In this document: one piece after another, positions 34,868 through 43,855 of the stretch
Numbering within the stretch: position 1 is the stretch's first letter
Layout: each line of letters opens with the position of its first letter
Source: JBBQWT01 sp038210375
Lineage (GTDB): Bacteria > Acidobacteriota > Terriglobia > Terriglobales > Acidobacteriaceae
Reading direction: 5' to 3'
DNA length: 64,000 nt
NCBI GenBank assembly: GCA_038210375.1
Contig: JBBQWT010000004.1
Coordinates: 111,036-175,035, forward strand
Made by a program: the position numbers and the translations under genes
Notes under the pieces: model-generated
Seen by the model: the letters and a program-made list of their open reading frames with translations, nothing else
Told to the model about the DNA's origin: nothing
The model's database searches: none

Positions 34868-36018
34868 TGGATCCTAATCTCCCCAACTCTTCTCACGCAT
34901 CGCCACCCCCGGCTTCCGACGAGGCTTCGCCCCCGGCGAATCGTTCGTCCGCAGCCCGGTCGGCGTCGCAATCGAAACATACGCCGCCCCGCGTGCTGAG
35001 CGGCATGCGTGCCACCGGCAAGCTTCACCTGGGAAACTACGTCGGCGCCCTGACCAACTGGATTGCGTTGCAATCGCAATACGATTGCTATTTTTTTATC
35101 GCCGACTGGCACGCTCTCACCACCGACTTTGGCGATACCTCGATGATCAAGGCGAACTCCCTCGAGGTCACCATGGACTGGCTGGCTGCGGGCCTCGATC
35201 CTGAAAAATCGACGCTCTTTATCCAGTCGCACGTCCCCCAGCACGCGGAATTGCATTTGCTGCTGTCGATGATCACGCCCCTGGGCTGGCTGGAACGGGT
35301 GCCTACCTATAAGGAACAGAAAGAAAATATTCAGGACAAGGACCTCGGCAACTACGGGTTCCTGGGGTATCCGGTGCTGCAATCCGCCGACATCCTGATC
35401 TACCAGGCGGAGTTTGTTCCGGTGGGCGAAGACCAGGTGGCCCACATCGAGCTTACGCGCGAGCTGGCGCGGCGCTTCAATAGTTTCTATCCCGGCGCCC
35501 GCGAGTTTGTCTTTCCCGAGCCTAAGCACCTGCTGACCAAATCCGCGCGACTACCCGGCACCGATGGGCGCAAGATGTCAAAATCGTACGACAACTACAT
35601 TTTGCTCAGCGATCCCGAGCCGGTCATCCGCAAGAAGCTCAAGACCATGGTGACCGATCCGCATCGCGTCCGCCGCTCCGATCCGGGGAACCCCGATATC
35701 TGCCCCGTGGGGGACCTGCACAAAATATTCAGCTCCGCGGAGACGCTGAAGAACGTTTACGCGGGGTGCACCACCGCGGGTATTGGATGCATAGAATGCA
35801 AGGGATGGGCCAGCGACGCCATCGTACAAACCGTGGCGCCGCTGCAGGAGCGCCGCCGCCAGTATGAAAACAAGCCAAAACTGGCGTGGGATATACTCGC
35901 GGCAGGTTCCGGCAAGGCGCGGCGGATTGCGCGGCAGACGATGGATGAAGTTCGCGAGGCCATGCATATGTCAAAGGAATTTGATGAGCTGCCGGCGGCT
36001 AACACTCCCGCGCCGTAG
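34867..36018 (+). CDS. trpS: Tryptophanyl-tRNA synthetase
   Basis: Charges tRNA-Trp. This class I synthetase of 383 residues has the HIGH-type signature KLHLGNYVG (about 52-60), KMSKS in GRKMSKSYDN (about 236-245) and the RVPTYKEQKENIQDKDLG-type dimer segment. The N-terminus carries about 40 extra Ser/Pro/Ala-rich residues before VLSGMRATG. ATG 34867 overlaps the protease stop by one base. It is in the rightward cluster site-2 protease, trpS, scpA, scpB, rluB. Confidence 0.96.
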   Translation: MDPNLPNSSHASPPPASDEASPPANRSSAARSASQSKHTPPRVLSGMRATGKLHLGNYVGALTNWIALQSQYDCYFFIADWHALTTDFGDTSMIKANSLEVTMDWLAAGLDPEKSTLFIQSHVPQHAELHLLLSMITPLGWLERVPTYKEQKENIQDKDLGNYGFLGYPVLQSADILIYQAEFVPVGEDQVAHIELTRELARRFNSFYPGAREFVFPEPKHLLTKSARLPGTDGRKMSKSYDNYILLSDPEPVIRKKLKTMVTDPHRVRRSDPGNPDICPVGDLHKIFSSAETLKNVYAGCTTAGIGCIECKGWASDAIVQTVAPLQERRRQYENKPKLAWDILAAGSGKARRIARQTMDEVREAMHMSKEFDELPAANTPAP

Positions 36019-36090
36019 CCTGTCCCTTTAAAAATTGGCCCCACAATGTGGGGCGGCGGCGTTTGACTTCAGGCGTGGAAAGCGGATTTC

Positions 36091-36948
36091 ATGGCGGATA
36101 AAACGACGCTCCCTGATTCAGCCGGCAACCCACAGGCTTCCCCCGTTCCATCAGAAAAAAAGACCACCGCGGAACACGAGTCGCTCTACTCCATCAAGGT
36201 GGAAGATGTTTACGACGGGCCGCTTGACCTGCTGCTGGATTTGCTGCGCAAGCAGGACATCAACATCTACGACATTCCCATCGCCCGCATCACCGCGCAG
36301 TACCTCGCTTACGTGGAGCGCATCAAGCATCTCGATGTGAACGTGGCCGCTGAATTTATTTACATGGCGTCGGTGCTGATCCAGATCAAGTCGCGCATGC
36401 TGTTGCCGCGCGATCCCACGGCGCCCGCGGGCGAAGACGATGATCCGCGGAGCGAGCTGGTGGAACGCCTGCTGGAGCATGAGAAATTCAAGAATGCGGC
36501 GCAGATGCTGCTGCAGAAACAGCACGTCGAAGAGGCGGTGTGGAGCAATCCCGCGCTGCGTGAATTCTTTGAGGACCCCGGAGCCGAGGCCGAGCTGGCC
36601 ACCGACGTGGTTGACCTGGCGCGCGCGTTTCAGCAGATATTGAAGCGGGCGCGGACGGAACCGGTTTTGCAGGTGGATGAGGAAGCGGTCACGGTGGGGC
36701 AGATGGTGGATTTTATCCGGCGGCGGCTGCTGTTCGAGGAGCGCCCGGTGGCGCTGAAACGTCTGTTGCAGCATACTCATTCGCAGGCGGCTTTGATATG
36801 TTGTTTCCTCGCTTTGCTCGAACTGGTGCGGCTGCAGGCGATCGTGCTGCGCCAGGACCGCGCCTACGGGGAAATATTGCTCAAGAAACATGTGATGTTT
36901 GACACCGTGTTCGCCGATGGCGCCGCGGTGCGTGATGACTGGAGATAA
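36091..36948 (+). CDS. scpA: Segregation and condensation protein A
   Basis: The kleisin subunit of the SMC-ScpAB condensin that organises the chromosome. The 285 residues match the family: N-terminal VEDVYDGPLDLLLDLLRKQDINIYDIPI, the IYMASVLIQIKSRMLLPR helix and a C-terminal winged helix (ICCFLALLELVRLQAIVLRQ). It has a 30-residue disordered leader. ATG 36091 is the first in the frame. scpB follows after 15 bp. Confidence 0.95.
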   Translation: MADKTTLPDSAGNPQASPVPSEKKTTAEHESLYSIKVEDVYDGPLDLLLDLLRKQDINIYDIPIARITAQYLAYVERIKHLDVNVAAEFIYMASVLIQIKSRMLLPRDPTAPAGEDDDPRSELVERLLEHEKFKNAAQMLLQKQHVEEAVWSNPALREFFEDPGAEAELATDVVDLARAFQQILKRARTEPVLQVDEEAVTVGQMVDFIRRRLLFEERPVALKRLLQHTHSQAALICCFLALLELVRLQAIVLRQDRAYGEILLKKHVMFDTVFADGAAVRDDWR

Positions 36949-36963
36949 GATTTCTATTCAACC

Positions 36964-37761
36964 ATGAGTATTAGAGCCCAGGTCGAAGCCATTATCTACG
37001 CCACCGAAGAGCCCGCCAGCGTTGACCAGATCGCCGCCGCGCTTAAAGACATGGTGAGCGCCGAAGAGCTGGTTCCCGCCGGCATCACCGGTGAAGATGG
37101 TGTTCAGTTGGAAACGGCGCCGGGCGACGCAGAAAGCGACGCCGCTTCTCCGCAGCTTACTCCGGCCGAGTTCAAGGCCGCGCTGCGGGCCAGAATCAAA
37201 TCCGAAATCGCAGGCTTGATCGCAGACTACGCGGCTGCGGACCGCGGCATGGAGATTCGCGAGGTGGCGGGCGGATACCGCATGTCCACCAAGCCCGAGC
37301 AGCATGATTCGGTGCGGGCCTTCGCCAGGACCCTCAAGGCGCCGGTGCGCCTGTCGCTGCCCGCGCTGGAAACCCTTGCGGTCATCGCTTACAAGCAGCC
37401 GGCGACCGCGCCCGAGATTTCAGAGATTCGCGGCGTCGATGCTTCCGGAGTGCTGGCCACCCTGCTCGATCGCAAGCTCATTACCACCGCTGGGCGCAAG
37501 GCGGTGGTGGGGCGGCCCATCCTTTATAAGACCACCAAAGAATTCCTTCTGCGTTTCGGTTTGAATGATCTAGGCGACCTGCCCAGCATGGAAGAATTCG
37601 AAAAATTGATTGGCGACGGCCAGGGCGATCTTTTTGCCGCCGAGGCCATGGCCGACGCCACCGGAGTGCCCGACCTGCCGCCGGAACCCGGCGCCCAGGA
37701 AAATACCGCCCAGCCAGGGCCGGAAGATCCGCAGACTGAATCGATCCCTCCCGAAGCGTAG
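36964..37761 (+). CDS. scpB: Segregation and condensation protein B
   Basis: The winged-helix partner of ScpA in the condensin complex. The 265 residues comprise two winged-helix domains: N-terminal QVEAIIYATEEPASVDQIAAAL and, in the C-terminal half, LSLPALETLAVIAYKQPATAPEISEIRGVDASGVL, the ScpB signature. A Pro/Glu-rich tail (about 230-265) is disordered. A 70-residue insert around 35-90 is longer than usual. It belongs to the trpS-scpA-scpB-rluB cluster. Confidence 0.95.
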   Translation: MSIRAQVEAIIYATEEPASVDQIAAALKDMVSAEELVPAGITGEDGVQLETAPGDAESDAASPQLTPAEFKAALRARIKSEIAGLIADYAAADRGMEIREVAGGYRMSTKPEQHDSVRAFARTLKAPVRLSLPALETLAVIAYKQPATAPEISEIRGVDASGVLATLLDRKLITTAGRKAVVGRPILYKTTKEFLLRFGLNDLGDLPSMEEFEKLIGDGQGDLFAAEAMADATGVPDLPPEPGAQENTAQPGPEDPQTESIPPEA

Positions 37762-37847
37762 TCTTTTTGGCCAGTTGAAGCGTGATCCTGCGCTTCCCAT
37801 GGGCCTATCCACGATATCGTCACACTGAAACCAGGAGCATCCTGCAC

Positions 37848-38609
37848 ATGAATGAACGACTGCAGAAAATTATTGCCGGGCAGGGAATCACCTCCCGGCG
37901 CAAAGCGGAGGACATGATCACGACCGGGCGGGTATCGGTGAACGGGCAGATCGTCTCCGAGCTCGGCGCCAAAGCTGATATTGAGAAAGACCACATTCGG
38001 GTGGACGGCAAACTTCTCAAGGGCCAGCAGCGCGAAATTCACATCATGCTCAACAAGCCGCGGGGATATGTATCGACGGTTTCCGATCCCGAAGGCAGGC
38101 CCACGGTGATGGACCTGGTGAAGCATGCCGGCGCGCGCGTGTATCCCGTAGGACGGCTGGATTACCTCAGCGAGGGGCTGCTTTTGCTGACCAACGATGG
38201 CGAACTGGCGTTCAAACTCACCCGCGCGGCTTCCGGCGTGCCTAAGACCTACCTGGTAAAAGTAAGCGGCAGGCCCGCGGAACCGTTGATCGAAAAACTG
38301 CGGGGCGGGGTGATGATCGGCGGCCAGCAGCCGGGCCCGAAGCTGCGGCGATTGAAAACAGCGCCCGCGAAGATCAAGCTGATCAAGGACGCGGATAATC
38401 CCTGGTACGAAGTGACGCTGATCGAAGGCAAGAACCGCCAGTTGAGGCGCATGTTCGAGGAGATTGGCCACCATGTGGAAAAGATCCGCCGTGTGGGATA
38501 TGGCGCGCTCAAGCTGGATGTGCCTCCGGGCGAGTTTCGAACCCTGAGCTCGGTCGAGATCAATAGCCTGCGCGGTAAGAAAGCGCCGGCGGAGAAAGCT
38601 CGCCGGTAA
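37848..38609 (+). CDS. rluB: Pseudouridine synthase RluB/RsuA family
   Basis: Makes pseudouridine in rRNA, most likely 23S position 2605 (Escherichia coli numbering) as in RluB. An N-terminal S4 RNA-binding domain (ERLQKIIAGQGITSRRKAEDMI, 3-24) leads to the RsuA-type core with catalytic Asp in GRLDYLSEGLLLLTNDG (about 103-119) and KNRQLRRMF. It has 253 residues and a basic tail. ATG 37848 has AGGAG 11 nt upstream; the frame from 37782 lacks a site. RluB versus RluE/RsuA is decided by length and the scpAB context. Confidence 0.9.
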   Translation: MNERLQKIIAGQGITSRRKAEDMITTGRVSVNGQIVSELGAKADIEKDHIRVDGKLLKGQQREIHIMLNKPRGYVSTVSDPEGRPTVMDLVKHAGARVYPVGRLDYLSEGLLLLTNDGELAFKLTRAASGVPKTYLVKVSGRPAEPLIEKLRGGVMIGGQQPGPKLRRLKTAPAKIKLIKDADNPWYEVTLIEGKNRQLRRMFEEIGHHVEKIRRVGYGALKLDVPPGEFRTLSSVEINSLRGKKAPAEKARR

Positions 38610-38685
38610 GAAACCCGCGCTGTCAAACAGCGACACCCTCGCGAGCGAAGAGTCATGGAATTGCTATTCGGGGCGATCATCCCAC

Positions 38686-38727
38686 GTTTATATGAAGTGC
38701 CATTCCGTTTATATGAATTGTCATTCC
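38686..38727 (+). repeat. 21-bp tandem duplication at the repeat border
   Basis: Two 21-bp units (38686-38706 and 38707-38727) read GTTTATATGAAGTGCCATTC and GTTTATATGAATTGTCATTC, each plus one base. The second unit overlaps the start of the 348-bp repeat, so the border has been partly duplicated. The matching flank of copy 1 (7552-7565, other strand) has a single unit. Confidence 0.6.
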
Positions 38728-39062
38728 GAGCGAAGCCGAGGAACCTTTTGTTTCTTTTTAAGTTGGTAGGAATGTCAGCCTGAATCAGTGGAGTCACCCT
38801 CCCTTCGAATTGGTTCTACGCGCAGCCTGCCTTTGAATCTGCCTGGCAAACCTGGAAATCTTCCCGGGTCTTACCTGAATCAAGCCCGCAGAGATGGGTG
38901 CTGTCCCCCTGGTGAGGAAATTGTTCCCTTCCGCCGCGAGAGTCAAAGGCACGCTTCGCGTAGAACCTGAGCGGCGTTTCCTCGAGTTCGGCGGCTGGGC
39001 CGGTGGCTCGGGTCTTGTCAAGGAAACAAAAGGTTCCTCGGCCGCGCTCGGAATGACAATTC
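38715..39062 (+). repeat. 348-bp palindromic intergenic repeat, copy 2
   Basis: The same element as 7205-7552 in reverse orientation and of identical length. Its 40-bp terminal inverted repeats (38715-38754 and 39023-39062) differ at only about two bases and both begin GAATTGTCATTCCGAGCG. The nested TTCTACGCGCAGCCTGCC arm is kept at about 38815-38832, and its partner is near 38949-38966. The CCCGGG hairpin of copy 1 has decayed. Beyond the right end, one unit related to the 31-bp repeat is seen. The rest of the gap to 39307 shows only a small GTGGAC/GTCCAC hairpin at 39153-39166. Confidence 0.8.
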
Positions 39063-39307
39063 ACTTAAGATCCGTACTTCTATCCCGGTGGACGCATAGA
39101 ACCTGACTTCCCGCGGCCCGTTTTGGCCGCCAGACTTGGACTTTGCGCTCGAGTGGACAAGTCCACAGGGGTGGCTCGCCAAGTTGTTTCAGACCTGGAT
39201 TTTGCCTTGTATCAAAACCGCTTCAGCATTCATCCAATCGAGGCACACGGCAAATCGACCCGGCCTTCTCCGGCGCCGCGAAAGAAGTAAGGTAGACTTG
39301 AATCTAT

Positions 39308-41188
39308 ATGACATTTTCCCGCAAAAGCTTTGGGCTAACATTCGCACTTATCCTGGCATCATTGGCATTTTCCTCCCTCCCCGCCGCTTCGACCACCAAG
39401 ACTAAAGCTCCTGCGCCGGTGATCGCTTCTCCGCGGGCGCAGGCGTCGGCCGCCTTTCTGGTTGACACCATGCAGCACGAGATGACGCGCGCCATGAAGG
39501 AGCTGGGCAAGGCTGATCCGGCGCCATACTTCATTGGCTATTCGGTCACCGAACATAACCGGACGGCGGTGGTGGGCGAAGAAGGCGCGCTGTTTACGTC
39601 GATGTCTAGCAATACCCGCGGTCTTGATGTGGTGGTGCGCGTGGGCACCCCGGCGCTGGACAACACTCACAATGAGAACCGGGTCTCGGCCGTGATGTCG
39701 TCGGTACTACCCTTGGAAAATGACAAGGACGCGATTGCGCGTGTCCTGTGGCTCAACACCGACCGCGAATATAAGCGCGCGGCCAAGACTTATCTTGAAG
39801 TGAAGACCAGCAGCCAGGTGCGGGCGGTAGAAGAGGATTCATCCTCTGATTTTTCCGGTGAGAAGCCCAGAGCTTACACCGGCCCGGTGGTAAAACCGCC
39901 GGAGATTGACCAGAAAAAATGGGAAGACAAGATTCGCCAGTACTCGGCGCTCTTCCGTAAGTATCCCGAAGTGTACGAGTCGATGGTGATGCTGGTCACC
40001 GACTCCACCAATCGTTATTACGTATCCAGCGAAGGCACGAAGATCACAACGTCGCAGCCGCTGCTGCGGCTGGTGATGTTCGCTTCCACGCGGGCCGAAG
40101 ACGGCATGGACCTGCTGCGTTCCGAAACCTTCGACGCTTCCACTCCCGATCGCCTGCCCGGGGATGACGTGGTCATCGCCAAGATCGAAAAGATGGGCCT
40201 TGACCTCAAAAACCTGCGCAAAGCGCCGCTGGTGGAGCCCTTCAGCGGACCGGCGTTGCTGAGCGGCAGGGCATCCGCGGTGTTCTTTCACGAAGTGCTG
40301 GGCCACCGGCTGGAAGGGCAGAGGCAGCGCGGCGATGACGAAGGCCAGACCTTCACCAAGAAGGTCAACCAGCCCATTCTTCCCAAATTTCTCACCGTGG
40401 TCGATGATCCCACGATGAAGACCCTCAACGGCACCGAGCTAAGCGGGTATTACCAATACGATGACGAAGGCGTCACCGGTGACCGCACGGTGCTGATCAA
40501 GGATGGGGTGCTGAAGGAATTTCTGATGTCGCGCATGCCGGTAAAAAACTTTTCCCATTCCAACGGGCACGGCCGCGCGCAGGATGGCTTGATGCCGGTG
40601 GGCCGCCAGGGCAACCTGATCGTCAGCTCCAGCAAAACCACGCACGACGCCGACATGCGGGCGCAGCTCATCGCCGAAGTGAAACGCCAGGGCCAGCCCT
40701 ACGGGTTGTATTTCGAAGACATAGCCGGCGGCTTCACTCTCACTACCCGCTCCCTGCCGCAGGCTTTCCAGATTTTGCCGCTGATGGTCTATCGCGTCTA
40801 TCCCGATGGGCGTCCCGATGAACTGGTGCGCGGCGTGGACATCATTGGCACCCCGTTGGCCTCGTTGACCCGCATCATCCTCACTGGCGATAAGACCGAG
40901 GTATTCAACGGCCAGTGCGGCGCCGAGTCGGGGACGATTCCCGTGGCCGCCGCCGCGCCCGCTGTCCTGTTTTCGGAAATTGAGGTGCAGAAAAAGGCGC
41001 AGGCCCACCAGCGGCCGCCCATCCTGCCGCCACCCGCATTTGAAAACCTCGATGCGCAACTGCATCAGGAACGCAAGGGCAACATGGAGCGCGCGGCTTT
41101 GAACATGATTGGCCTCACCAGGCCGCAAGGCGGAGATCTTCTCACCCGGCCGAATGTCCCCGCCGGGGATTCGGAAGGTGCGCGATGA
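39308..41188 (+). CDS. Exported TldD-like metallopeptidase
   Basis: A 626-residue protein of the TldD/PmbA family with an N-terminal signal peptide (FGLTFALILASLAFSSLPAAS). The TldD zinc motif HExxxH is present as FFHEVLGHRLEG (about 325-336), and the family's PVKNFSHSNGHGRAQ and QGNLIVSS blocks are in place. Cytoplasmic TldD/E degrades unfolded peptides and matures microcin B17 and PQQ-type peptides. The exported version seen here should act in the periplasm or outside, on unknown substrates. It overlaps the next gene by 4 bp (ATGA), giving a paired catalytic/non-catalytic set. Confidence 0.85.
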   Translation: MTFSRKSFGLTFALILASLAFSSLPAASTTKTKAPAPVIASPRAQASAAFLVDTMQHEMTRAMKELGKADPAPYFIGYSVTEHNRTAVVGEEGALFTSMSSNTRGLDVVVRVGTPALDNTHNENRVSAVMSSVLPLENDKDAIARVLWLNTDREYKRAAKTYLEVKTSSQVRAVEEDSSSDFSGEKPRAYTGPVVKPPEIDQKKWEDKIRQYSALFRKYPEVYESMVMLVTDSTNRYYVSSEGTKITTSQPLLRLVMFASTRAEDGMDLLRSETFDASTPDRLPGDDVVIAKIEKMGLDLKNLRKAPLVEPFSGPALLSGRASAVFFHEVLGHRLEGQRQRGDDEGQTFTKKVNQPILPKFLTVVDDPTMKTLNGTELSGYYQYDDEGVTGDRTVLIKDGVLKEFLMSRMPVKNFSHSNGHGRAQDGLMPVGRQGNLIVSSSKTTHDADMRAQLIAEVKRQGQPYGLYFEDIAGGFTLTTRSLPQAFQILPLMVYRVYPDGRPDELVRGVDIIGTPLASLTRIILTGDKTEVFNGQCGAESGTIPVAAAAPAVLFSEIEVQKKAQAHQRPPILPPPAFENLDAQLHQERKGNMERAALNMIGLTRPQGGDLLTRPNVPAGDSEGAR

Positions 41189-42903
41189 GGACCTTCACAA
41201 CACCGTCCACCAGATTCCTGAAGCTGGGCGCATGCTTCATGCTGGCTGCGGTTGCTGCCTGTCTACCCCGGGCAAATGCGGCGCCAGCCGCCGATTCTAC
41301 GAAGGTGGATAAGACCATCGCTCGCGAAAACGATCCGGTGCTGACTGCGATGGGCGCGGAGCTCAAGCGGTCGCAATCGAAGCTACGGCTGCAGGAGATG
41401 CAGCGTCCTTACTACATCGAGTACACCGTAACCGAGCTCGACGAGGTCACTTCCACCGCCGCTTTCGGCGCCTTGCGCGGCCAGCAGCGGCAGAACGGCC
41501 GCCTGGTGCGAGTGGTCGTCCGCATCGGCGACTACAAGCATGACAGCTACTTTGGCACCGGTGAAGGCGTGCTGGAATCGATGCCCATCGATGGCGACCA
41601 GCTGGCGCTGCGCCACCAGCTTTGGCTGGCCACTGATCGCGCCTACAAAGCCGCGCTGGAAGCGCTGAGCGAAAAAGAAGCGGAGCTGAAGCAGTTGATG
41701 GTGGAAACCCCGGTGGACGATTTTTCCAAAGAAGCGCCGATTGAATCCATCAAGCCGCTGGTAAAGATCGAAGGCGACCCCGGTACCTGGAGCGAAACCT
41801 TGCGCGCCACCTCTGACCTGTTCCGCAAAGACCATCAAATCGATTCGTCAGAGGCCTATCTCGATTTCCGCGCCACCAACCGCTACCTGGTGAATTCCGA
41901 GGGCAGCGTCACCCGGCACGGCAACGCGGTCTATACCATGGTGTTTACCGCCAGCACCCAGGCGGCCGACGGCATGGAACTGGAACGCGGCCACGGGTAT
42001 TCCGTCCCCAAGCTTTCCGAACTGCCCTCGGCCAGCACTGTGACCGCGGACGCCGAAAAAATTCTGGCGTCGCTCAAAGACCTGCGCAACGCACCCATGG
42101 TTGAGGATTCCTATAGCGGTCCAGTGTTATTTTCCGCCGACGCCGCCAACTCGGTCTTCACCCGCCTGGTTGCCGGTAATATCGCCGGGCGCCGGCCCGC
42201 GTTGGGCAATCCCGCGCGCACCGCCGGCGAATTCGCCGCGCACTTCAAAGGCCGGGTGCTGCCTGAATTCCTCACCGTGGTCGATGACCCATCGGCACAG
42301 ACCTTTGACCATAAAACTTTGATGGGCGCCTATGACGTGGATGACGAAGGCGTGAAGGCGCAGCCCCTGACCGTGATTGAGAAGGGCAAGCTGGTGAGTT
42401 ACCTGACCAGCCGCCAGCCCATCCGCGATTTTCCCAAATCAAACGGCCGCGGCCGCACCGCCCTGGGCGGCAGCCCGCAGCCCGGCATTTCCAACCTCTT
42501 CATCAAGTCTTCGCAGAAGATGAGTTTCGCCGAGCTTAAGAAAAAGATGCTGGATATGTGCAAAGATCAGGGAATCCCCTACGGTTATTACGTCCAGACC
42601 ACCGCGTCAGACCTTTCGCCGCGGCTGCTGTACAGAATCTACGTCAACGATGGCCACCAGGAACTGGTGCGGGGCGCGCAGTTTGGCCAGCTCGATACCC
42701 GCGCCCTGCGCAGCGATCTGATCGCGGCGGGCGATGAGTATGAAATGGAAAACCGCAGCGAGCCGGTGCCGCGCTCGATCATCTCTCCTCCCATCCTTTT
42801 TGGAGAGCTGGAGATCAAGCGCGCCAACCGTCCCCGCGAAAAGCTACCCCAATACGCCCCGCCGGAGACGGTCAACGCGCCGGTAAAGGTAGCGCGACGC
42901 TAA
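41185..42903 (+). CDS. Exported TldE/PmbA-like protein lacking HExxxH
   Basis: A 572-residue paralogue of the preceding protein with a signal peptide (LGACFMLAAVAACLPRANA). It keeps the fold blocks (PEFLTVVDDPSAQTFDHKT, MGAYDVDDEGVKAQ, SRQPIRDFPKSNGRGR). At the zinc position it reads LFSADAANSVFTRLVAG, so it has no HExxxH and is not a peptidase by itself. It matches the role of TldE, the non-catalytic partner in a TldD/TldE heterodimer. ATG 41185 overlaps the TldD-like stop by 4 bp. Together they form an extracytoplasmic TldD/E pair. Confidence 0.82.
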   Translation: MRTFTTPSTRFLKLGACFMLAAVAACLPRANAAPAADSTKVDKTIARENDPVLTAMGAELKRSQSKLRLQEMQRPYYIEYTVTELDEVTSTAAFGALRGQQRQNGRLVRVVVRIGDYKHDSYFGTGEGVLESMPIDGDQLALRHQLWLATDRAYKAALEALSEKEAELKQLMVETPVDDFSKEAPIESIKPLVKIEGDPGTWSETLRATSDLFRKDHQIDSSEAYLDFRATNRYLVNSEGSVTRHGNAVYTMVFTASTQAADGMELERGHGYSVPKLSELPSASTVTADAEKILASLKDLRNAPMVEDSYSGPVLFSADAANSVFTRLVAGNIAGRRPALGNPARTAGEFAAHFKGRVLPEFLTVVDDPSAQTFDHKTLMGAYDVDDEGVKAQPLTVIEKGKLVSYLTSRQPIRDFPKSNGRGRTALGGSPQPGISNLFIKSSQKMSFAELKKKMLDMCKDQGIPYGYYVQTTASDLSPRLLYRIYVNDGHQELVRGAQFGQLDTRALRSDLIAAGDEYEMENRSEPVPRSIISPPILFGELEIKRANRPREKLPQYAPPETVNAPVKVARR

Positions 42904-42931
42904 GCGAGAACCCGGCGCCGCCACAATCTTT

Positions 42932-42937
42932 TATAAT
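42932..42937 (+). promoter_or_regulatory. -10 element of the tRNA-Arg gene
   Basis: A perfect TATAAT lies 11 nt before the first base of the tRNA. The -35 region is not clear. Confidence 0.55.
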
Positions 42938-42948
42938 CACTGCATTGT

Positions 42949-43025
42949 GCGCCCGTAGCTCAGCTGGATAGAGCGGCAGCCTCCGAAGCTGTAGGTCGGG
43001 AGTTCGAATCCCCCCGGGCGCACCA
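42949..43025 (+). tRNA. tRNA-Arg (anticodon CCG), CCA encoded
   Basis: A 77-nt cloverleaf. Acceptor GCGCCCG/CGGGCGC (7 perfect pairs), D-arm GCTC/GAGC, anticodon stem GCAGC/GCTGT with loop CTCCGAA giving anticodon CCG (reads CGG), T-loop TTCGAAT and encoded CCA. The T-stem GGGAG/CCCCC contains one A-C mismatch. The 3' half is duplicated at 49134-49189, so this is the attachment site of an integrated element. The mismatch may be a result of the integration replacing the 3' end. Confidence 0.93.
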
Positions 43026-43033
43026 AAACTTTA
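42978..43033 (+). repeat. attL-like direct repeat in tRNA-Arg 3' half
   Basis: From the anticodon stem through CCA and into ACTT, this stretch matches 49134-49189, with about four differences including one extra C in the right copy. It marks the left edge of the putative element. Confidence 0.75.
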
Positions 43034-43074
43034 GAATCAGCAACTTAAATTTATAGGGTTGGGCAGTTGACCCA

Positions 43075-43809
43075 ATGCTTACTGATTTTGATGCATTTGT
43101 AAAAGAGCGCAGATATTTACACAACGTGTCCGAGGCAACAATCAAGTGGTCTTACCTTTCACTTCGTGCCTGGGAGCGTTTCGGGTCTGATGCACCAGAC
43201 TTCGTAATCAATGCAAGGAAGTCTGGGGTCTCTGCGATAACAGTAAATTCTTATGGCAGAGCATTGAACTCCTACTTTAGATGGAGTGGAAATACAACCA
43301 GAATCCCCCGCCTAAAAGAAGAACAAAAGGTTCTACCTACTTTTAATTCCTCGCAAATTTCTCTTCTTCTTTCCTTTTAAGCCGAAGTCCTGCAATTCCT
43401 ACACTAAGAGACGGACTCACGCGCTGATTCTTCTTCTTCTTGATACGGGTCTTAGGATTGTGATGAGGCTCTCAGTATCAGAAGGGGTGAAACCGACTAC
43501 GACAATCTTCTCGTCAAAGTGAAAGGGAAGGGCGGTCGGGAGCGAATCATTCCCATCAGCTTTCAATTGCGAAAAAACCTCTGGAAGTATGAACAGGAAT
43601 TTAGGGATTTTCTTTTTTCTACTAGACATCGGAATAAGTTAATGCACCGGAATGTTCTAAGGGACGTAAAGAGTCTCTGTCGCTCTTTGGGGTTTGAACC
43701 TCCCCGGCGAACGCTTCACGCCTTCAGGCATACCTTCGCTTTGAATCACGTCAAACGGGGGTTCAGTGTTTCAACTCAATTTCTTGACACAAAGAACTTT
43801 GCTTTATAA
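43075..43809 (+). pseudogene. Broken tyrosine recombinase (XerC/D-like integrase)
   Basis: The N-terminal SAM-like core-binding domain reads open from 43075 to 43380 (SEATIKWSYLSLRAWERFG). After a stop, ALILLLLDTGLRI continues in another frame. Then KGKGGRERIIPIS and the catalytic HAFRHTFA resume in a third segment up to 43809. At least two frameshifts separate them. The C-terminal Tyr box (normally LGH...TTxxYTH) is missing, replaced by unrelated sequence after HVKRG. It therefore cannot recombine. Its start is 50 bp after the tRNA. Confidence 0.85.
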
Positions 43810-43810
43810 A
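43784..43810 (+). promoter_or_regulatory. Candidate promoter of the hydrolase gene
   Basis: TTGACA (43784-43789) and TATAAA (43805-43810) are separated by 15 nt. This is close to the sigma-70 consensus but with a short spacer. It lies within the integrase's lost C-terminus, 46 nt before the hydrolase ATG. Two small inverted repeats (CAAAG/CTTTG and AACTTT/AAAGTT) overlap it and could be an operator. Confidence 0.5.
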
Positions 43811-43855
43811 GTTACTCTGCGACTGTGTGGAGTCTTTGGCCGCGCGGAGGTTCTG

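Noticed and set aside
43075..43809. Functional integrase
   Set aside because: The frame is interrupted at least twice and the catalytic Tyr segment is absent.
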